Shown here: in pieces, positions 28,144 to 37,801 of the stretch
How the letters are laid out: each line of letters opens with the position of its first letter
Position numbering within the stretch: position 1 is the stretch's first letter
From: Planctomycetota bacterium
Lineage (GTDB): Bacteria > Planctomycetota > Planctomycetia > JALXBF01
Reading direction: 5' to 3'
Assembly: GCA_026991575.1 (NCBI GenBank)
Contig: JALXBF010000181.1
Coordinates: 32,982 to 96,981 of the forward strand
Length of the DNA: 64,000 bases
Notes under the pieces: model-generated
Told to the model about the DNA's origin: nothing
What the model saw: only the letters and a program-made list of their open reading frames with translations
The model's database searches: none
Position numbers and translations under genes: made by a program

Positions 28144-29277
28144 ATGGGTTCCTTCCTTGCCATCGAGACAACGTGTGACGAGACGGCGGCGGCGGTCTGT
28201 ACGGATCGGCCTGCCGTGCTCAGTTCGATCGTGGCCACGCAGCATGAGTTGCACGGACGCTTCGGGGGCGTGGTGCCGGAGATTGCAGCCCGGGCTCACG
28301 TGCGCCAGATCATTCCGGTGCTCGACGCAGCGCTGCGTGAAGCCGGCATGCGGCTGGAGGAGCTTGAGGCGGTTGTGGTCAGCAACCGACCGGGACTGAT
28401 CGGGTCGCTTGCCATCGGACTCACCGCGGCCAAGACGCTCGCGCTGGTGCTGGACCGTCCGCTTGTCGGCGTCGACCACCTGGCTGCGCACGTCTACGCG
28501 TGTCACCCGTGGCTCTGGCCGGACCGTTCCGCAGGAGTTGCCTGGCCCACACTGCCAGCTGACGGGGAGATCTTTCCGTGTGTCGGCATGGTGGTGAGCG
28601 GGGGGCACACGAGTGTATCGCTGTTCTCGTCGCCTGTTGATTACGAGTTGCTTGGGGCGACGATCGACGATGCGGCGGGCGAGAGCTTTGACAAGGTTGC
28701 ACAGCTGTTGCAGCTGGGCTATCCGGGGGGGCCTGCGGTCCAGCGGGCGGCTGAGTCAGGAGACCCGCATGCGTTTGAACTGCCGCGGAGCTTTCCCGGG
28801 GGCCCCGAATCGCTGAACTTCAGCTTTAGCGGCTTGAAGACGGCGGTCCTGTACACCGTGGCTCGGCTGAACCGCGCCCCCAATGCTGGGTCAGCGGAAA
28901 GGCAGCCTGCCGGGGTTGCTTTCGACCTGGCGAGCCTGGAACCGCCTAAGGGCAAGTTGCTGGCGGATCTGGCAGCGAGTTTCCAGGAGGCGGTTGTGGA
29001 TGTGCTGGTGCGACGGTGCGAGCAGGCGATTGAACGGACGGGGGTGCGCAGGCTCTGCGTAGGTGGTGGCGTAGCGGCGAATCGCCGGCTTCGCGAACGG
29101 CTGTTGGAATTGGCCCGCCGGCTCGATCTTCAGCTCCTCATCCCCCCACTGAGACTCTGTACCGACAATGCCGCCATGCTGGCTTTGGGCGGCGAGTATC
29201 TCAAGAGGGGCCTCGTCGACGATCTATCGCTCGACATCAGCAGCGTGCCGCAACGCGGTCGCCGACGAGCACACTAG
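28144..29277 (+). CDS. tsaD: tRNA N6-adenosine threonylcarbamoyltransferase
   Basis: The 377-residue ASKHA-fold enzyme transfers the threonylcarbamoyl group to A37 of ANN-decoding tRNAs (t6A), working with TsaB and TsaE, which are not in this window. It begins MGSFLAIETTCDETAAAVC, has the metal-binding pair H112/H116 in GVDHLAAHVYA, the phosphate-binding VVSGGHTSVSLF, FDKVAQLLQLGYPGGPAVQ, and CVGGGVAANRRLRERL with CTDNAAMLALGG near the end. It is slightly longer than usual (about 340) owing to an insertion near residue 125 and a segment near 245. A TTG at 28132 is possible, but ATG 28144 matches family starts; the ribosome binding site is weak. It is 37 bp downstream of the S41 gene. Confidence 0.96.
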   Translation: MGSFLAIETTCDETAAAVCTDRPAVLSSIVATQHELHGRFGGVVPEIAARAHVRQIIPVLDAALREAGMRLEELEAVVVSNRPGLIGSLAIGLTAAKTLALVLDRPLVGVDHLAAHVYACHPWLWPDRSAGVAWPTLPADGEIFPCVGMVVSGGHTSVSLFSSPVDYELLGATIDDAAGESFDKVAQLLQLGYPGGPAVQRAAESGDPHAFELPRSFPGGPESLNFSFSGLKTAVLYTVARLNRAPNAGSAERQPAGVAFDLASLEPPKGKLLADLAASFQEAVVDVLVRRCEQAIERTGVRRLCVGGGVAANRRLRERLLELARRLDLQLLIPPLRLCTDNAAMLALGGEYLKRGLVDDLSLDISSVPQRGRRRAH

Positions 29278-29284
29278 TAGAAAG

Positions 29285-29355
29285 AGCCGCCGGCCGGATT
29301 CGAACCGGCGATCGCGGATTTGCAATCCGCTGCCTTACCACTTGGCTACGGCGGC
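29285..29355 (-). tRNA. tRNA-Cys (GCA)
   Basis: A 71-nt tRNA with acceptor stem GCCGCCG/CGGCGGC, D-arm GCC...GGC, anticodon stem GCGGA/TCCGC around loop TTGCAAA (anticodon GCA), T-arm GCCGG-TTCGAAT-CCGGC and discriminator U73, which is typical of cysteine tRNA. CCA is not encoded. It faces tsaD, with 7 bp between the tRNA 3' end and the tsaD stop. Confidence 0.97.
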
Positions 29356-30252
29356 TTCTGTTGCTGTGATATTCTACGACCATGCTCGCCTCATGCCAAT
29401 GGCCCGTTGATGCCAGCGTGGGGCAGCTGCGGCCGCGGACCTCAGGGGGGCGATGCGTGTGGCGATGTCCTGCCGGGTTCAGCGGCGGTCGCGGCGTGGC
29501 GGGGCGCTGCCGGAGCATGCGGTTGGTTAGCGACGCAGCACGACGACACTGTCGCGCAGCGCAGCGCTTGGCTACGCGCGAGTACCGCTCGGATCAGGCT
29601 GTTCTCGCGCAAGATCTTTTTCGTTAACATGTTGTGTCGGTTCCCCATGGGGGCTGTTCTTTGGCACCGGGCTTGCAAGCAGGGCCAGCGGACTGTACTG
29701 CAACGCGCTCTCTAGCGGCTGTCACAGTTGGGGTGGTTGGACGACTTGGGCGGTGACGCCCTCCGGAGCTGCCCCACTGGTTGCCAAGGGCTCGCGGAAT
29801 GTGGTAAAAAGACTGAGTAGATTGGGCACCGCGCGGCAGACGGGCCGCTGCACGGGGTTGCACTAGCTGATGCGCGGCACCTGTTGGAGCAGCAGCTGTT
29901 CTTCGCCAGGGAGGGGAGCCGTAGCGGGGATGGCCCATCTCCTGAAGAGGTTTCGTTTTCCCTGTTCCTGTGATGCGGGGCCTAGCCTTGTGGTTGCTCG
30001 CTACCACCAAAGAAGGCACGGGGCGCTGGCGGCGACCGCTTCAATGCAGGGCCGTAGCAGCATCGTGTGCGGTGGCGAGTGGCGCTTGGAGGTAGTGGCG
30101 TAGAGACGCAAGCGGACCGGTTCTGGGGACTGTGCTCTACTGGGCCCGCGCTTGCCCGAACAGCCTGTGGCCGTGCCAACGGCTCTGGTCGGCGAAGCGG
30201 CTCATGCCGTGGCCCCGCATCCAAGGCAAGCTATCTGGAGCAGGAACACGCC
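29356..30252. other. Long apparently non-coding region before the exosortase locus
   Basis: About 900 bp without a convincing gene. Open frames here lack ribosome binding sites and protein-like composition. A nested inverted repeat at 29725-29779 is listed separately. A weak promoter-like pair, TTGCCA (29781-29786) and TAAAAA (29805-29810), follows it on the plus strand and could drive xrtU with a leader of more than 400 nt. Confidence 0.5.
29725..29779 (+). other. Nested stem-loop, possible structured RNA
   Basis: An inner hairpin GGGCG-GTGA-CGCCC (29748-29761, a GNRA-type tetraloop) sits inside an outer arm pair CAGTTGGGG (29725-29733) and CCCCACTG (29772-29779), pairing with one bulged T. 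Orientation is unknown; the same pairing exists on either strand. I do not recognise it as a known riboswitch. Confidence 0.3.
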
Positions 30253-31449
30253 ATGCCGGCTGACGTCACACAACCCGAGGCCAGGTTATCGGCAGCGGAA
30301 ACTGTGCCGGAGACGAGGGGCAATGGCGCACCGCAGGAGGCTGCTGCTGGTGCGGGGCCCAGCTTGCCCGCGGTTCACGCTGCAACTGCTCAACCGCGGA
30401 CCGATCGGTACCGACCGCTAGAGCTGCTACGCCGGACCGATCCGCGGCTGCTTCTGGCCATTGCTGTCGTCTCCGCGGTGACGCTGTGGGCCTACTACCC
30501 AAGTTTCCGACGTCTAGTGCAAATCTGGTGGTCCGATCCGCAGTACTCGCACGGGTTCTTGGTTCCCGTGTTTACTGCGGTTTTGTGTTGGTTACGGCGC
30601 GAACGGGTCGACTGGAGTCGGGTGCGGCCGAGCTGGTGGGCTGTACCGGTGTTGATCGGTGCTGCCGTACTGCGGCTGTTCGGCACTTACTTCTATATGG
30701 AATGGTTCGAGCACTTGTCGCTGCTACCGCTGTGCTTTGGGCTGCTGCTTGCCTTCGGTGGCTGGCAGCTCGTGCGGGGCTGGTGGCCGGCGGTGCTGTT
30801 TTTGATCTTTATGATCCCGTTCCCGTACCGCTTCGAGATCATGCTGTCGCATCCTCTGCAGCGGATTGCGACCAAGGCCAGTTGTTATCTGCTGCAGACG
30901 CTGGGCGAGCCAGCGGTGGCGGAAGGCAATACGATCCTGGTCAACGAGGCTCGCTTGGAAGTTGTCCAGGCATGCAATGGGCTTCGGATGGCGATCAGCT
31001 TTGTCGCGCTGGCCGTGGCGATGGTCATGGTGATCCGCCGGCCGCTTTGGGAGCGTTTCCTGATCCTTGCCAGCGCACTGCCCATCGCCCTGATCTCCAA
31101 TATCTTGCGTATCACGGTCACAGGACTGCTGTACAACCACGTGGGCGGCGAGCTGGCGCATGTGTTTTTCCATGATGTTGCCGGCTGGCTCATGATGCCG
31201 CTGGCGCTCGGAATGCTCTGGGCTGAGTTGGCCCTGGTGAATTGGGTTCTCGTAGAAGAGGAGAGGACCGGTCCGATTAAGGTTGCTGGTCGCAGTGACC
31301 CTGCGATCAAGTCCGTTGCGGTGTCGCCAAGACCTCGCATGGAAGGGGCTGGTGCTAAGGCGACAACGGCCGCGGCGACATCCGATGGGGCAGCGCAGCG
31401 GAAGCCGAAGCCGGTCGGCAAGAAGAAGCGTCGCAAGCGAAAGAGATGA
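30253..31449 (+). CDS. xrtU: Exosortase U (transmembrane protein-sorting transpeptidase)
   Basis: This 398-residue polytopic membrane protein has eight or so helices after a 70-residue soluble N-terminus. It has the exosortase catalytic triad: Cys241 in VVQACNGLRM, Arg286 in SNILRITVTG and His307 in FFHDVAGW. Exosortases cleave C-terminal PEP-CTERM-like sorting signals and pass target proteins to the cell surface; the U class is known from planctomycetes. The C-terminus is a basic, Lys/Arg-rich tail. ATG 30253 is chosen over the upstream extension because it has AGGA at 30242-30245 and the extension is not protein-like. The next two genes, a Wzz-kinase and an EpsI-like protein, are its usual companions. 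No PEP-CTERM substrate is encoded in this window. Confidence 0.9.
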   Translation: MPADVTQPEARLSAAETVPETRGNGAPQEAAAGAGPSLPAVHAATAQPRTDRYRPLELLRRTDPRLLLAIAVVSAVTLWAYYPSFRRLVQIWWSDPQYSHGFLVPVFTAVLCWLRRERVDWSRVRPSWWAVPVLIGAAVLRLFGTYFYMEWFEHLSLLPLCFGLLLAFGGWQLVRGWWPAVLFLIFMIPFPYRFEIMLSHPLQRIATKASCYLLQTLGEPAVAEGNTILVNEARLEVVQACNGLRMAISFVALAVAMVMVIRRPLWERFLILASALPIALISNILRITVTGLLYNHVGGELAHVFFHDVAGWLMMPLALGMLWAELALVNWVLVEEERTGPIKVAGRSDPAIKSVAVSPRPRMEGAGAKATTAAATSDGAAQRKPKPVGKKKRRKRKR

Positions 31450-31539
31450 CCGGCAGGAGGGGGGCCTTGTCACGGCGGCTTCCGCTGGTGAGACTTGTGG
31501 TTGGTGCAGACACGCAGCAGCAACGAGGTTAGTGCATCG

Positions 31540-33852
31540 ATGAGCAAGAGTGCCCGGAACAGCAAACAGTCCAGGCGAGGTCACCGAAAGGGGGAGCGGG
31601 CTGACCGAAAGCAGAACCGGCCGGATTCGGCGCCCCTGTACGTGGCGCCGGAACTGGCGCAGACAGCAGCTGCGCAAGCGGTCCCGCACGAAGAGCCCCT
31701 GTTCCCCGATCCGATGGCCCTGCTGCGGGCCGCTCTCCGCCGCTGGCTGCTCTGCTTCACGCTTGGCCTCCTCGTGGCCGGCGCGGTCGCTGCCGCGCTG
31801 TGGTACCTGCTGCCACCGGGTGAGTTCCGGGCTTCGGCTCTGGTTCGCCTGCATGCCCACCAGCCCAAGGTCCTGTTTAAGGCGGGCGCAGACGGCTTCC
31901 GCAGCATCCGTGACACGCACGTCGCACTCATCAAGAGCCCCGTGGTGCTAAACAAGGCGCTGGACAATCGGGTTGTGGCCAGAGCAGCTGAGGAGGCAGA
32001 GGCAGAGGACCCGTTGGAATGGTTAAGCGAGAAGGTGTCCACCCGGTTCGTCGGCGGTGAGGTACTGCAGGTTTCGGCCACGCACGATGATCCGCAGGTT
32101 GCTGCCGCAATCGTCAATTCGGTCCTGGATGCTTACTTCAGCGAAGTTATCGATCGCGACCGCAGCAAGCAGCTCGAACGCATGCGGGAGCTGGAGGATC
32201 TGGTGGCCGAATACGAGCAGAAGGTCAAGGACCAACGCCGTTCTCTGAAGGAACTCCAAGAACGACTTGGCACCACTGACTCAGAAGCGGTTCGCCTTCA
32301 GTTCGAGGCTTTGAAGCAGCACGTGTCGGCGCTGTTCGGGCAGCATCTGCGGATCGGTCTAGATCTGGAACGGCTCCAGGACGAACGCCGCCGACTGGAG
32401 CTACGGCTGAAGGAGCAAGATATCGAAGTGCCCGAATCGCTGCTGAACGACCTCGTGGAAGGCGACCCTGCCGTCGTCGGTCACATGCAACGGATCGCGG
32501 CACTCGAGCAGCAACTCAAAGCTATGGAAGCTGTCTTCAAGGACCCAAACCATCCCAGGCTGGTCCAGCTTCGCTCAGAAATCCAGGAGGAACGCAAGGC
32601 ACTGGAGAAGGCCAAGGCTGAGGCTCGGCCCCGCTGGATCGAACGGGCCAAGGAACAGGTGCGGCTGCAAATGGCTGCGCGGCTGGCCGCACTTCAGGAA
32701 CAGATCGCGCAGCTTGAAAGCTCGCTCAGCGCGGTTCTGAAGGACTTGGAACAAAAGCGTGCAGAGCTACGGTCACTGGGCCGGGACGCCGAAGAGCTCT
32801 CGTTCCTGCGGAAAGAGCTCGAAAAATATGAGAACGTCTACAACGCGGCTCTGGAGGAGCTGACCAAGCTGCAGGTTGAGGCCAAAGCGCCATCCCGTGC
32901 CGAAATCCTCGTCAAAGCGACCCCGCCGCGTACCCGAGACAACAGCCGCAAGATCAAGCTCGTCGGGCTGGCAAGTGTCGCAAGCTTTGGCATCGTCGTG
33001 CTCGCGATCGGGCTCATCGAGTGGAAACGCCGCGCAGTTCTGATCCCGGATGACATCGAAAAAGAGGCCCGGCTGCGCGTGATCGCAACGGTGCCCAGAC
33101 TGCCGGCGCCGAGCCGACTGCACAATGGCCGGTACGAACAGGAGATGCTCCGGTTTGAGGAGGCGTTCGATGGCGTCCGCGTCACGCTGTTTGCCGGCCG
33201 TAACGGTGATGCCCCTAAGGTGATCATGGTCACCAGCCCGGAAAGCAAGGAAGGCAAGACCACCCTGGCCGCTCACCTGGCTGCGAGCGTGGTGCGTTCC
33301 GGGAAACGGGTAATCGCCGTGGACCTGGACTTACGCAGTCCGTCCTTGCACCAGCTCTTTGACGTGGACATGGCACCAGGCGTGGTCGAGGTGCTTGCGG
33401 GGGCCGTTGAGCTGGAGAGGGCCCTTCACATGGTGGAGCGCTACCCCGATCTGCACGTGCTCCCCACCGGGCGGCCCACCCGAGACGTCGGCGGTCTGCT
33501 GGCCAGCGGCGCCCTGGGCAGGCTCGTTGGACAGCTGCGACGCAATTACGACTTCGTCGTCCTGGACGTGCCCCCGGTCCTGATCGTCCCGGACGCGCTG
33601 GACATCGGTCAGTTTGCCGATGCAGCGGTCCTGACGGCGCTTCAAGGTGGCACCAAGGCGCCTGCGCTGCAGGAGGCTCGCAAGCGGCTCGAGCTCGTCA
33701 ACATCCCGCTCCTGGGCGTTGTCATGCTCGGTGTCCGACAACGCGGTTTTGGCTACTACCGCGGCTATGGCTATGGCTACGGTTACGGCTATGGCCAGTC
33801 GCGCCAGGACCTTGAACAGAGCGCTGACACTGAGATCCGAACGCAGCACTAA
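31540..33852 (+). CDS. Polysaccharide chain-length regulator / BY-kinase fusion
   Basis: The 770-residue protein fuses a Wzz domain to a bacterial tyrosine autokinase. A basic N-terminal tail (1-60) precedes transmembrane helix 1 (CFTLGLLVAGAVAAALWYLL), a periplasmic coiled-coil (about 200-470), and helix 2 (LVGLASVASFGIVVLAIGLI). The cytoplasmic kinase has Walker A SPESKEGKTT (K573), Walker A' VIAVDLDLRSP and Walker B FVVLDVPPV. The tail is GYYRGYGYGYGYGYGQ, a tyrosine cluster that is the expected autophosphorylation site. Such proteins control exopolysaccharide polymer length and export. ATG 31540 follows GAGG at 31525-31528. It lies 90 bp after xrtU and 29 bp before the EpsI-like gene. Confidence 0.93.
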   Translation: MSKSARNSKQSRRGHRKGERADRKQNRPDSAPLYVAPELAQTAAAQAVPHEEPLFPDPMALLRAALRRWLLCFTLGLLVAGAVAAALWYLLPPGEFRASALVRLHAHQPKVLFKAGADGFRSIRDTHVALIKSPVVLNKALDNRVVARAAEEAEAEDPLEWLSEKVSTRFVGGEVLQVSATHDDPQVAAAIVNSVLDAYFSEVIDRDRSKQLERMRELEDLVAEYEQKVKDQRRSLKELQERLGTTDSEAVRLQFEALKQHVSALFGQHLRIGLDLERLQDERRRLELRLKEQDIEVPESLLNDLVEGDPAVVGHMQRIAALEQQLKAMEAVFKDPNHPRLVQLRSEIQEERKALEKAKAEARPRWIERAKEQVRLQMAARLAALQEQIAQLESSLSAVLKDLEQKRAELRSLGRDAEELSFLRKELEKYENVYNAALEELTKLQVEAKAPSRAEILVKATPPRTRDNSRKIKLVGLASVASFGIVVLAIGLIEWKRRAVLIPDDIEKEARLRVIATVPRLPAPSRLHNGRYEQEMLRFEEAFDGVRVTLFAGRNGDAPKVIMVTSPESKEGKTTLAAHLAASVVRSGKRVIAVDLDLRSPSLHQLFDVDMAPGVVEVLAGAVELERALHMVERYPDLHVLPTGRPTRDVGGLLASGALGRLVGQLRRNYDFVVLDVPPVLIVPDALDIGQFADAAVLTALQGGTKAPALQEARKRLELVNIPLLGVVMLGVRQRGFGYYRGYGYGYGYGYGQSRQDLEQSADTEIRTQH

Positions 33853-33881
33853 ACGGGCCCCGGGCTACTGGAGGAACCGTC

Positions 33882-34541
33882 GTGCGACGTACTGTGGCTA
33901 TCGTCGCTGTCGCCGTGCTGTTGGTCGCCGGCAACGGCGTTGTCCACGGTCTGATTACCCATCGGTGGACTAAGCCGGTCGACCACTCGGCCTTGGCCGA
34001 CGCCCTGGCCGCCGTGCCGCTGAAATGCGGCCCGTGGCGGGGGAAACCGGTCCCCGTTGACCCGGTTGTACGACGCGCCGCGGAAGCAGCCGGTGTGTTC
34101 CAGGCCAGCTATGTGAACGAGCAGACAAATGATTTGGTCACGGTCCTGGTACTCAGTGGCGATCCCGGTCCCATGAGCGTGCATATGCCGGAACACTGCT
34201 ACGCCGGCCTTGGCTACCAGCAACAGGGAGACGTGGAACGGGTAACTGTTGAGGCAGGCAACCGGCAGTTGCAGTTCCGAAGGGTTGCCCTCGTGCGGCA
34301 AACGCATGAGGGGGTACCCGAGCGGATCACCGTCTACCACGGCTGGTACGACGGGCAGGAGTGGTCCGCGCCGGCACTGCCCAGGCTGGTCTTTGCCAAC
34401 TCCCGCTTCCTGATCAAACTTTACGTCAGCACCCCCCCGGTTCCGGAGGGCGCCGACGTCGAGGATCCGGTCCCCGAGTTCCTGCCGTTTATCTGTGAGG
34501 CCATCGAGCAGCAGGTTGCACAGGCGACACAGAGCGACTGA
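33882..34541 (+). CDS. EpsI-family exosortase-associated protein
   Basis: This 219-residue protein has an N-terminal signal/anchor (MRRTVAIVAVAVLLVAGNGVVHGLI) and the EpsI domain, recognised by VPLKCGPWRG near the start and HMPEHCYAGLGY in the middle, with VYHGWYDGQEWSAP further on. EpsI domains occur fused to or beside exosortases in exopolysaccharide loci; the biochemical role is unclear. The GTG start at 33882 is supported by GGAGGAA at 33870-33876. It closes the xrtU cluster and converges on the permease gene (137 bp between stops). Confidence 0.88.
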   Translation: MRRTVAIVAVAVLLVAGNGVVHGLITHRWTKPVDHSALADALAAVPLKCGPWRGKPVPVDPVVRRAAEAAGVFQASYVNEQTNDLVTVLVLSGDPGPMSVHMPEHCYAGLGYQQQGDVERVTVEAGNRQLQFRRVALVRQTHEGVPERITVYHGWYDGQEWSAPALPRLVFANSRFLIKLYVSTPPVPEGADVEDPVPEFLPFICEAIEQQVAQATQSD

Positions 34542-34678
34542 GCAACTCTGCACCCGTGCCCGATCAACCCACTGCGAGACCCTGGCCGTGCGCCGGTCGG
34601 GAACCTGGTCGATGCACCTGCCTGCCGGGCCCGCCGTCCGTTGCTGTTCCGCAGTCGCCGCCGCTGCTGGCCGCGGGT

Positions 34679-37042
34679 TTACTCCCGGCTGCGCAGCCAG
34701 TCCTGCCAGCGGCCACGGGCCACCTGCCAGACCGCAACCACCCAAACTGCCGTGCCAAAGACCGCGGCTGCTATAACTACGGCGACCAACGTGTGTGGGT
34801 GGACCACCAGCGGCATGCGGAAGTAGTCCGTGTTGTACAGCCGAATCAGCGCGTGTGTCAGCGTGATGCCCAGCGGTAGAGCAGCGGCCGTACCGGTCAA
34901 CACCAGCACGGCAAGCTCGCCGGCAAGCATTCCGCCGAGCTCACGGTTGCAGAAGCCAAGCGCCAGCAGCGTTGCATAGTCCCGCCGACGCTCCATGAGG
35001 GAGACGAGCACGACGTTCAGCAGACTGCTGAACAGAAGCACCGCGGCGAACCCGACCAATAGCGCCACATAGGTGACCGTCAGTTTGGTTACCATCCGCC
35101 ATAGGATCGCCCGCTCTACGCGGCGGTTCCGCACCGTGACCACGCTTGGGTAGCCCGCCAGACGCTGCGCGACGTCCCCTTGAGGGGAAAGGAGCAGGAG
35201 TCGATTGACCAAGCGAGGATGGCCAACCAGTTTGCGGGCGAGTGTCATCGGGGCGTAGACGAAGAGCCCGAGGTAATCGTCCACCAAGCGCAGCACACGG
35301 ACTCGGACCACGCGTCGATCTGCCACCCGGATTCTCAACGTCACACGATCGCCCGCGCGTACGGCCAGCTTCTTCGCCAGCCACCGGCTCAATGCAACAC
35401 CACTGCTGCCGTGCGGTACGATCCCCCGAGAACTGCTGTCGCTTTCCCAGGGCACGAACAGCCGGGGGGATTCCGGCAGCAGCAGCACAGCGCCATCCAT
35501 ACGATACCGGCCGTGTTGGATGGTGGCAGGGACCGTACCAACCCCCTCGGCAAGGGGGGCTCGGACTCTATGGGCTATCTCGCGAACGGCCTGAACGTCG
35601 CGGTAGTCACGCAACCACGCAGACCAGTCGTGCCGCTCCACGTGGCGGTAGTGGTGATCGAGGACCGCAATGGTGCTGTCGTAGCTGAGTAACCCAACCA
35701 GCAGCATGCTCGTGGCCAACGCCACGGCCGCGATGCCGGCCAGTGACCTCAGCGGGCGGCGCACGAGGTAGCTGCCCGCGATCCGTGCCAGCAAGGGCCA
35801 GCGACGCGGTAGCAGCCGGCTCAGTCCGGGGGTGGTTGCCGGAGCGGGCCTCATGGCCGCAGCCGGCGGCTCCCGCCAGGCAACCCAGACTGCTCTCGCA
35901 GCTGCTGTAGCTGCAGTGCCGATGCCCAGCGCCAGCACGATTGCGTAGTCCGCGGGGTGGAACCTGGCCTCCAAGCCGGGCAATTCGAAAAACTGCCGGT
36001 AGACTGCGATCATGGCGCGGTGCAGGAGTGCGCCGCCTGCAAGGCCCGCGGCGACCCCGAGTAGCCCGATGCTGAGTGCATGGGCCGCGTAGTAGCCGGC
36101 CACGTGAAGGTCGGGATAGCCAAGGGCTTTCAACACGCCGATGACGGGGCGGTCCTGGTCGACCTGACGCCACAGGATCACCTGCAGTACCAGCAGTGCT
36201 ACGATGAGGAACAGCGTTGGAATGACGACGCCGAACACGGCCAGCCCTCGGATCTCATCGCTGAGGTAACGGTGGGAAGCGTGCTCTTCGAGGTCGTGTG
36301 CATCCAGGACGCCATAGGGCGACAGGGACCTTTCCAGCATGCGCAACGCTGCACGTCGTTCCGGCCGGCTGTTGCCCCGCAGCCTTCCGACCAACTCTGT
36401 GACCGCACCACGCAACCCGGTGGCCTGCTCCATGAACTCTTCCGGGAGAAACACGACGCCGTAGCGGGCTGGGTCTGGCACGATCGATCCCGGCGCTAGC
36501 AAGTAGACAAACTCTGGACTGAGCGCAATCCCGATCACGCGAATCGACACGACCCGGCCCCCTAGGAGCAACCGGAGGTGGCTGCCCGGTCGGATGCCGT
36601 GAGCGTGCGCAAAGGCGCGGCCGACGATTCCCTCCGGACGAGTACCTACCTCGAAGTAGCGACCGGCGATCAGACGGACGTCGTTGACCCGAGGCCGCCT
36701 ACCGGCCGGTAACGACACGGCAAGCACCGTGGTGGGATCTCGGTCGGCCGTGTCCTTCATCATGCGCGCTTCACGCACGATGCGCCCCTCAACCCAGCGC
36801 GCGCACCGGGAGGCCTGAGCAATTGCCTGCCGGCGAGGGGCACGCTTCAGGCGGATCCAGAACCCGGCGATCCGCTGGCGGGCGTAGAAGCGATCGCGGG
36901 CGGCCGCCAGGTCCCGGTGGGCACTGCGCAATCCGATGCCCAGCAGCGTGCCGATTGCGATCACGGCGGCGACCGCCAGTGTCTGCCACCGCTGCTGGCG
37001 CAGCTGGCGGTAAAGCCGCCGACGAAGCACGGACCCTGTCAC
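34679..37042 (-). CDS. FtsX/MacB-type ABC transporter permease
   Basis: This 787-residue permease has a duplicated FtsX layout: helix near the N-terminus (LAVAAVIAIGTLLGIGL), a large periplasmic domain, three helices around 255-370 (VFGVVIPTLFLIVALLVLQVI), then a second N-terminal-type helix (LRSLAGIAAVALATSMLLVGLL), another periplasmic domain and three final helices (TYVALLVGFAAVLLFSSLLNVVLVSLMERRRDYATLLALGF; ...VVIAAAVFGTAVWVVAVW). This class uses ATP hydrolysis for mechanotransmission or lipid/lipoprotein export rather than a classic channel. It starts with GTG at 37042, overlapping the ATPase stop by 4 bp (GTGA), a strong sign of co-translation. Confidence 0.9.
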   Translation of the reverse strand: MTGSVLRRRLYRQLRQQRWQTLAVAAVIAIGTLLGIGLRSAHRDLAAARDRFYARQRIAGFWIRLKRAPRRQAIAQASRCARWVEGRIVREARMMKDTADRDPTTVLAVSLPAGRRPRVNDVRLIAGRYFEVGTRPEGIVGRAFAHAHGIRPGSHLRLLLGGRVVSIRVIGIALSPEFVYLLAPGSIVPDPARYGVVFLPEEFMEQATGLRGAVTELVGRLRGNSRPERRAALRMLERSLSPYGVLDAHDLEEHASHRYLSDEIRGLAVFGVVIPTLFLIVALLVLQVILWRQVDQDRPVIGVLKALGYPDLHVAGYYAAHALSIGLLGVAAGLAGGALLHRAMIAVYRQFFELPGLEARFHPADYAIVLALGIGTAATAAARAVWVAWREPPAAAMRPAPATTPGLSRLLPRRWPLLARIAGSYLVRRPLRSLAGIAAVALATSMLLVGLLSYDSTIAVLDHHYRHVERHDWSAWLRDYRDVQAVREIAHRVRAPLAEGVGTVPATIQHGRYRMDGAVLLLPESPRLFVPWESDSSSRGIVPHGSSGVALSRWLAKKLAVRAGDRVTLRIRVADRRVVRVRVLRLVDDYLGLFVYAPMTLARKLVGHPRLVNRLLLLSPQGDVAQRLAGYPSVVTVRNRRVERAILWRMVTKLTVTYVALLVGFAAVLLFSSLLNVVLVSLMERRRDYATLLALGFCNRELGGMLAGELAVLVLTGTAAALPLGITLTHALIRLYNTDYFRMPLVVHPHTLVAVVIAAAVFGTAVWVVAVWQVARGRWQDWLRSRE

Positions 37043-37767
37043 CAGATCAGCTCCGACGCAGCAAGGGGAGTCTCGTTCCGCGAAACCGCCACAACTTCCC
37101 CAGAGCGTAGCCGAATGACGCGGTGACCGATCGTAGCGATGGCCTGATTGTGCGTAACCAGCACCACGGTGGTGCCGAAGCGTTCTGGAAGCTCCTGGAT
37201 CAGTCCCAGCACGTCCTTGGCCGTCTCATAATCCAGCGCTCCGGTCGGTTCATCGCACAGCAGGAGCGCGGGCCGTTTCACCACCGCACGCGCTATGGCC
37301 ACCCGCTGCTGCTCCCCGCCGGAAAGTTGGGCCGGGAAATGCGTCTTCCGATCCGCCAGCCCGAACTGTTCCAGGAGGTCATCGACCGGCAGTGGCTGCT
37401 CAACGAGGTACGCAGCCAGTTCCACGTTCTCGTAGGCTGTCAGGTTGGGGACCAGGTTGAAGAACTGGAAGACGAAACCGACGTGGTGGCGTCGGTAGTG
37501 AGTGAGCTGCGCGGCGGTCGCGGTTGCCAGGTCGAGCTCACCGAAGCGGATGTGGCCGGTGCTCACGCGATCGAGGCCGCCCATGAGATTGAGCAGTGTT
37601 GTCTTGCCCGAGCCGCTGGGGCCGAGCACGACGAGCAGCTCCCCGGGCCAGAGCGACAGGTCCACCTCGCGCAACACTGTCAATTCGCGCGGTCCCTGCC
37701 GATAGCGCTTCGTGACGCGCTCAAGCCGAAGGACACACGTGTCTGCCAGTTCCCGACTGCCGCCCAT
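37039..37767 (-). CDS. ABC transporter ATP-binding protein (LolD/MacB type)
   Basis: This 242-residue ATPase has Walker [18 protein letters not shown]-loop [17 protein letters not shown], signature [14 protein letters not shown], Walker [13 protein letters not shown] and the switch histidine in [10 protein letters not shown]. The pattern matches the LolD/MacB/FtsE group that drives FtsX-like permeases. ATG 37767 is chosen because it gives the family-typical N-terminus and lies just after the adaptor gene stop (34 bp gap); the longer frame to 37905 runs into the adaptor gene. It is co-translated with the permease. Confidence 0.95.
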   Translation of the reverse strand: MGGSRELADTCVLRLERVTKRYRQGPRELTVLREVDLSLWPGELLVVLGPSGSGKTTLLNLMGGLDRVSTGHIRFGELDLATATAAQLTHYRRHHVGFVFQFFNLVPNLTAYENVELAAYLVEQPLPVDDLLEQFGLADRKTHFPAQLSGGEQQRVAIARAVVKRPALLLCDEPTGALDYETAKDVLGLIQELPERFGTTVVLVTHNQAIATIGHRVIRLRSGEVVAVSRNETPLAASELIW

Positions 37768-37801
37768 CTGGGCCCCTGATGCCGAGTCGTGGTCGTCGTG
37801 A

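Noticed and set aside
29725..29779. Possible cyclic di-GMP riboswitch or SRP RNA
   Set aside because: The expected conserved loop bases of GEMM riboswitches and of SRP domain IV are absent; only generic stem-loop pairing is present.
33765..33800. Intergenic-type microsatellite
   Set aside because: The six-base repeat is inside the kinase gene and encodes the tyrosine tail, so it is annotated as part of the protein.
30253..34541. PEP-CTERM substrate protein near the exosortase
   Set aside because: None of the C-termini in the window shows the Pro-Glu-Pro plus hydrophobic helix plus basic tail expected of a substrate.
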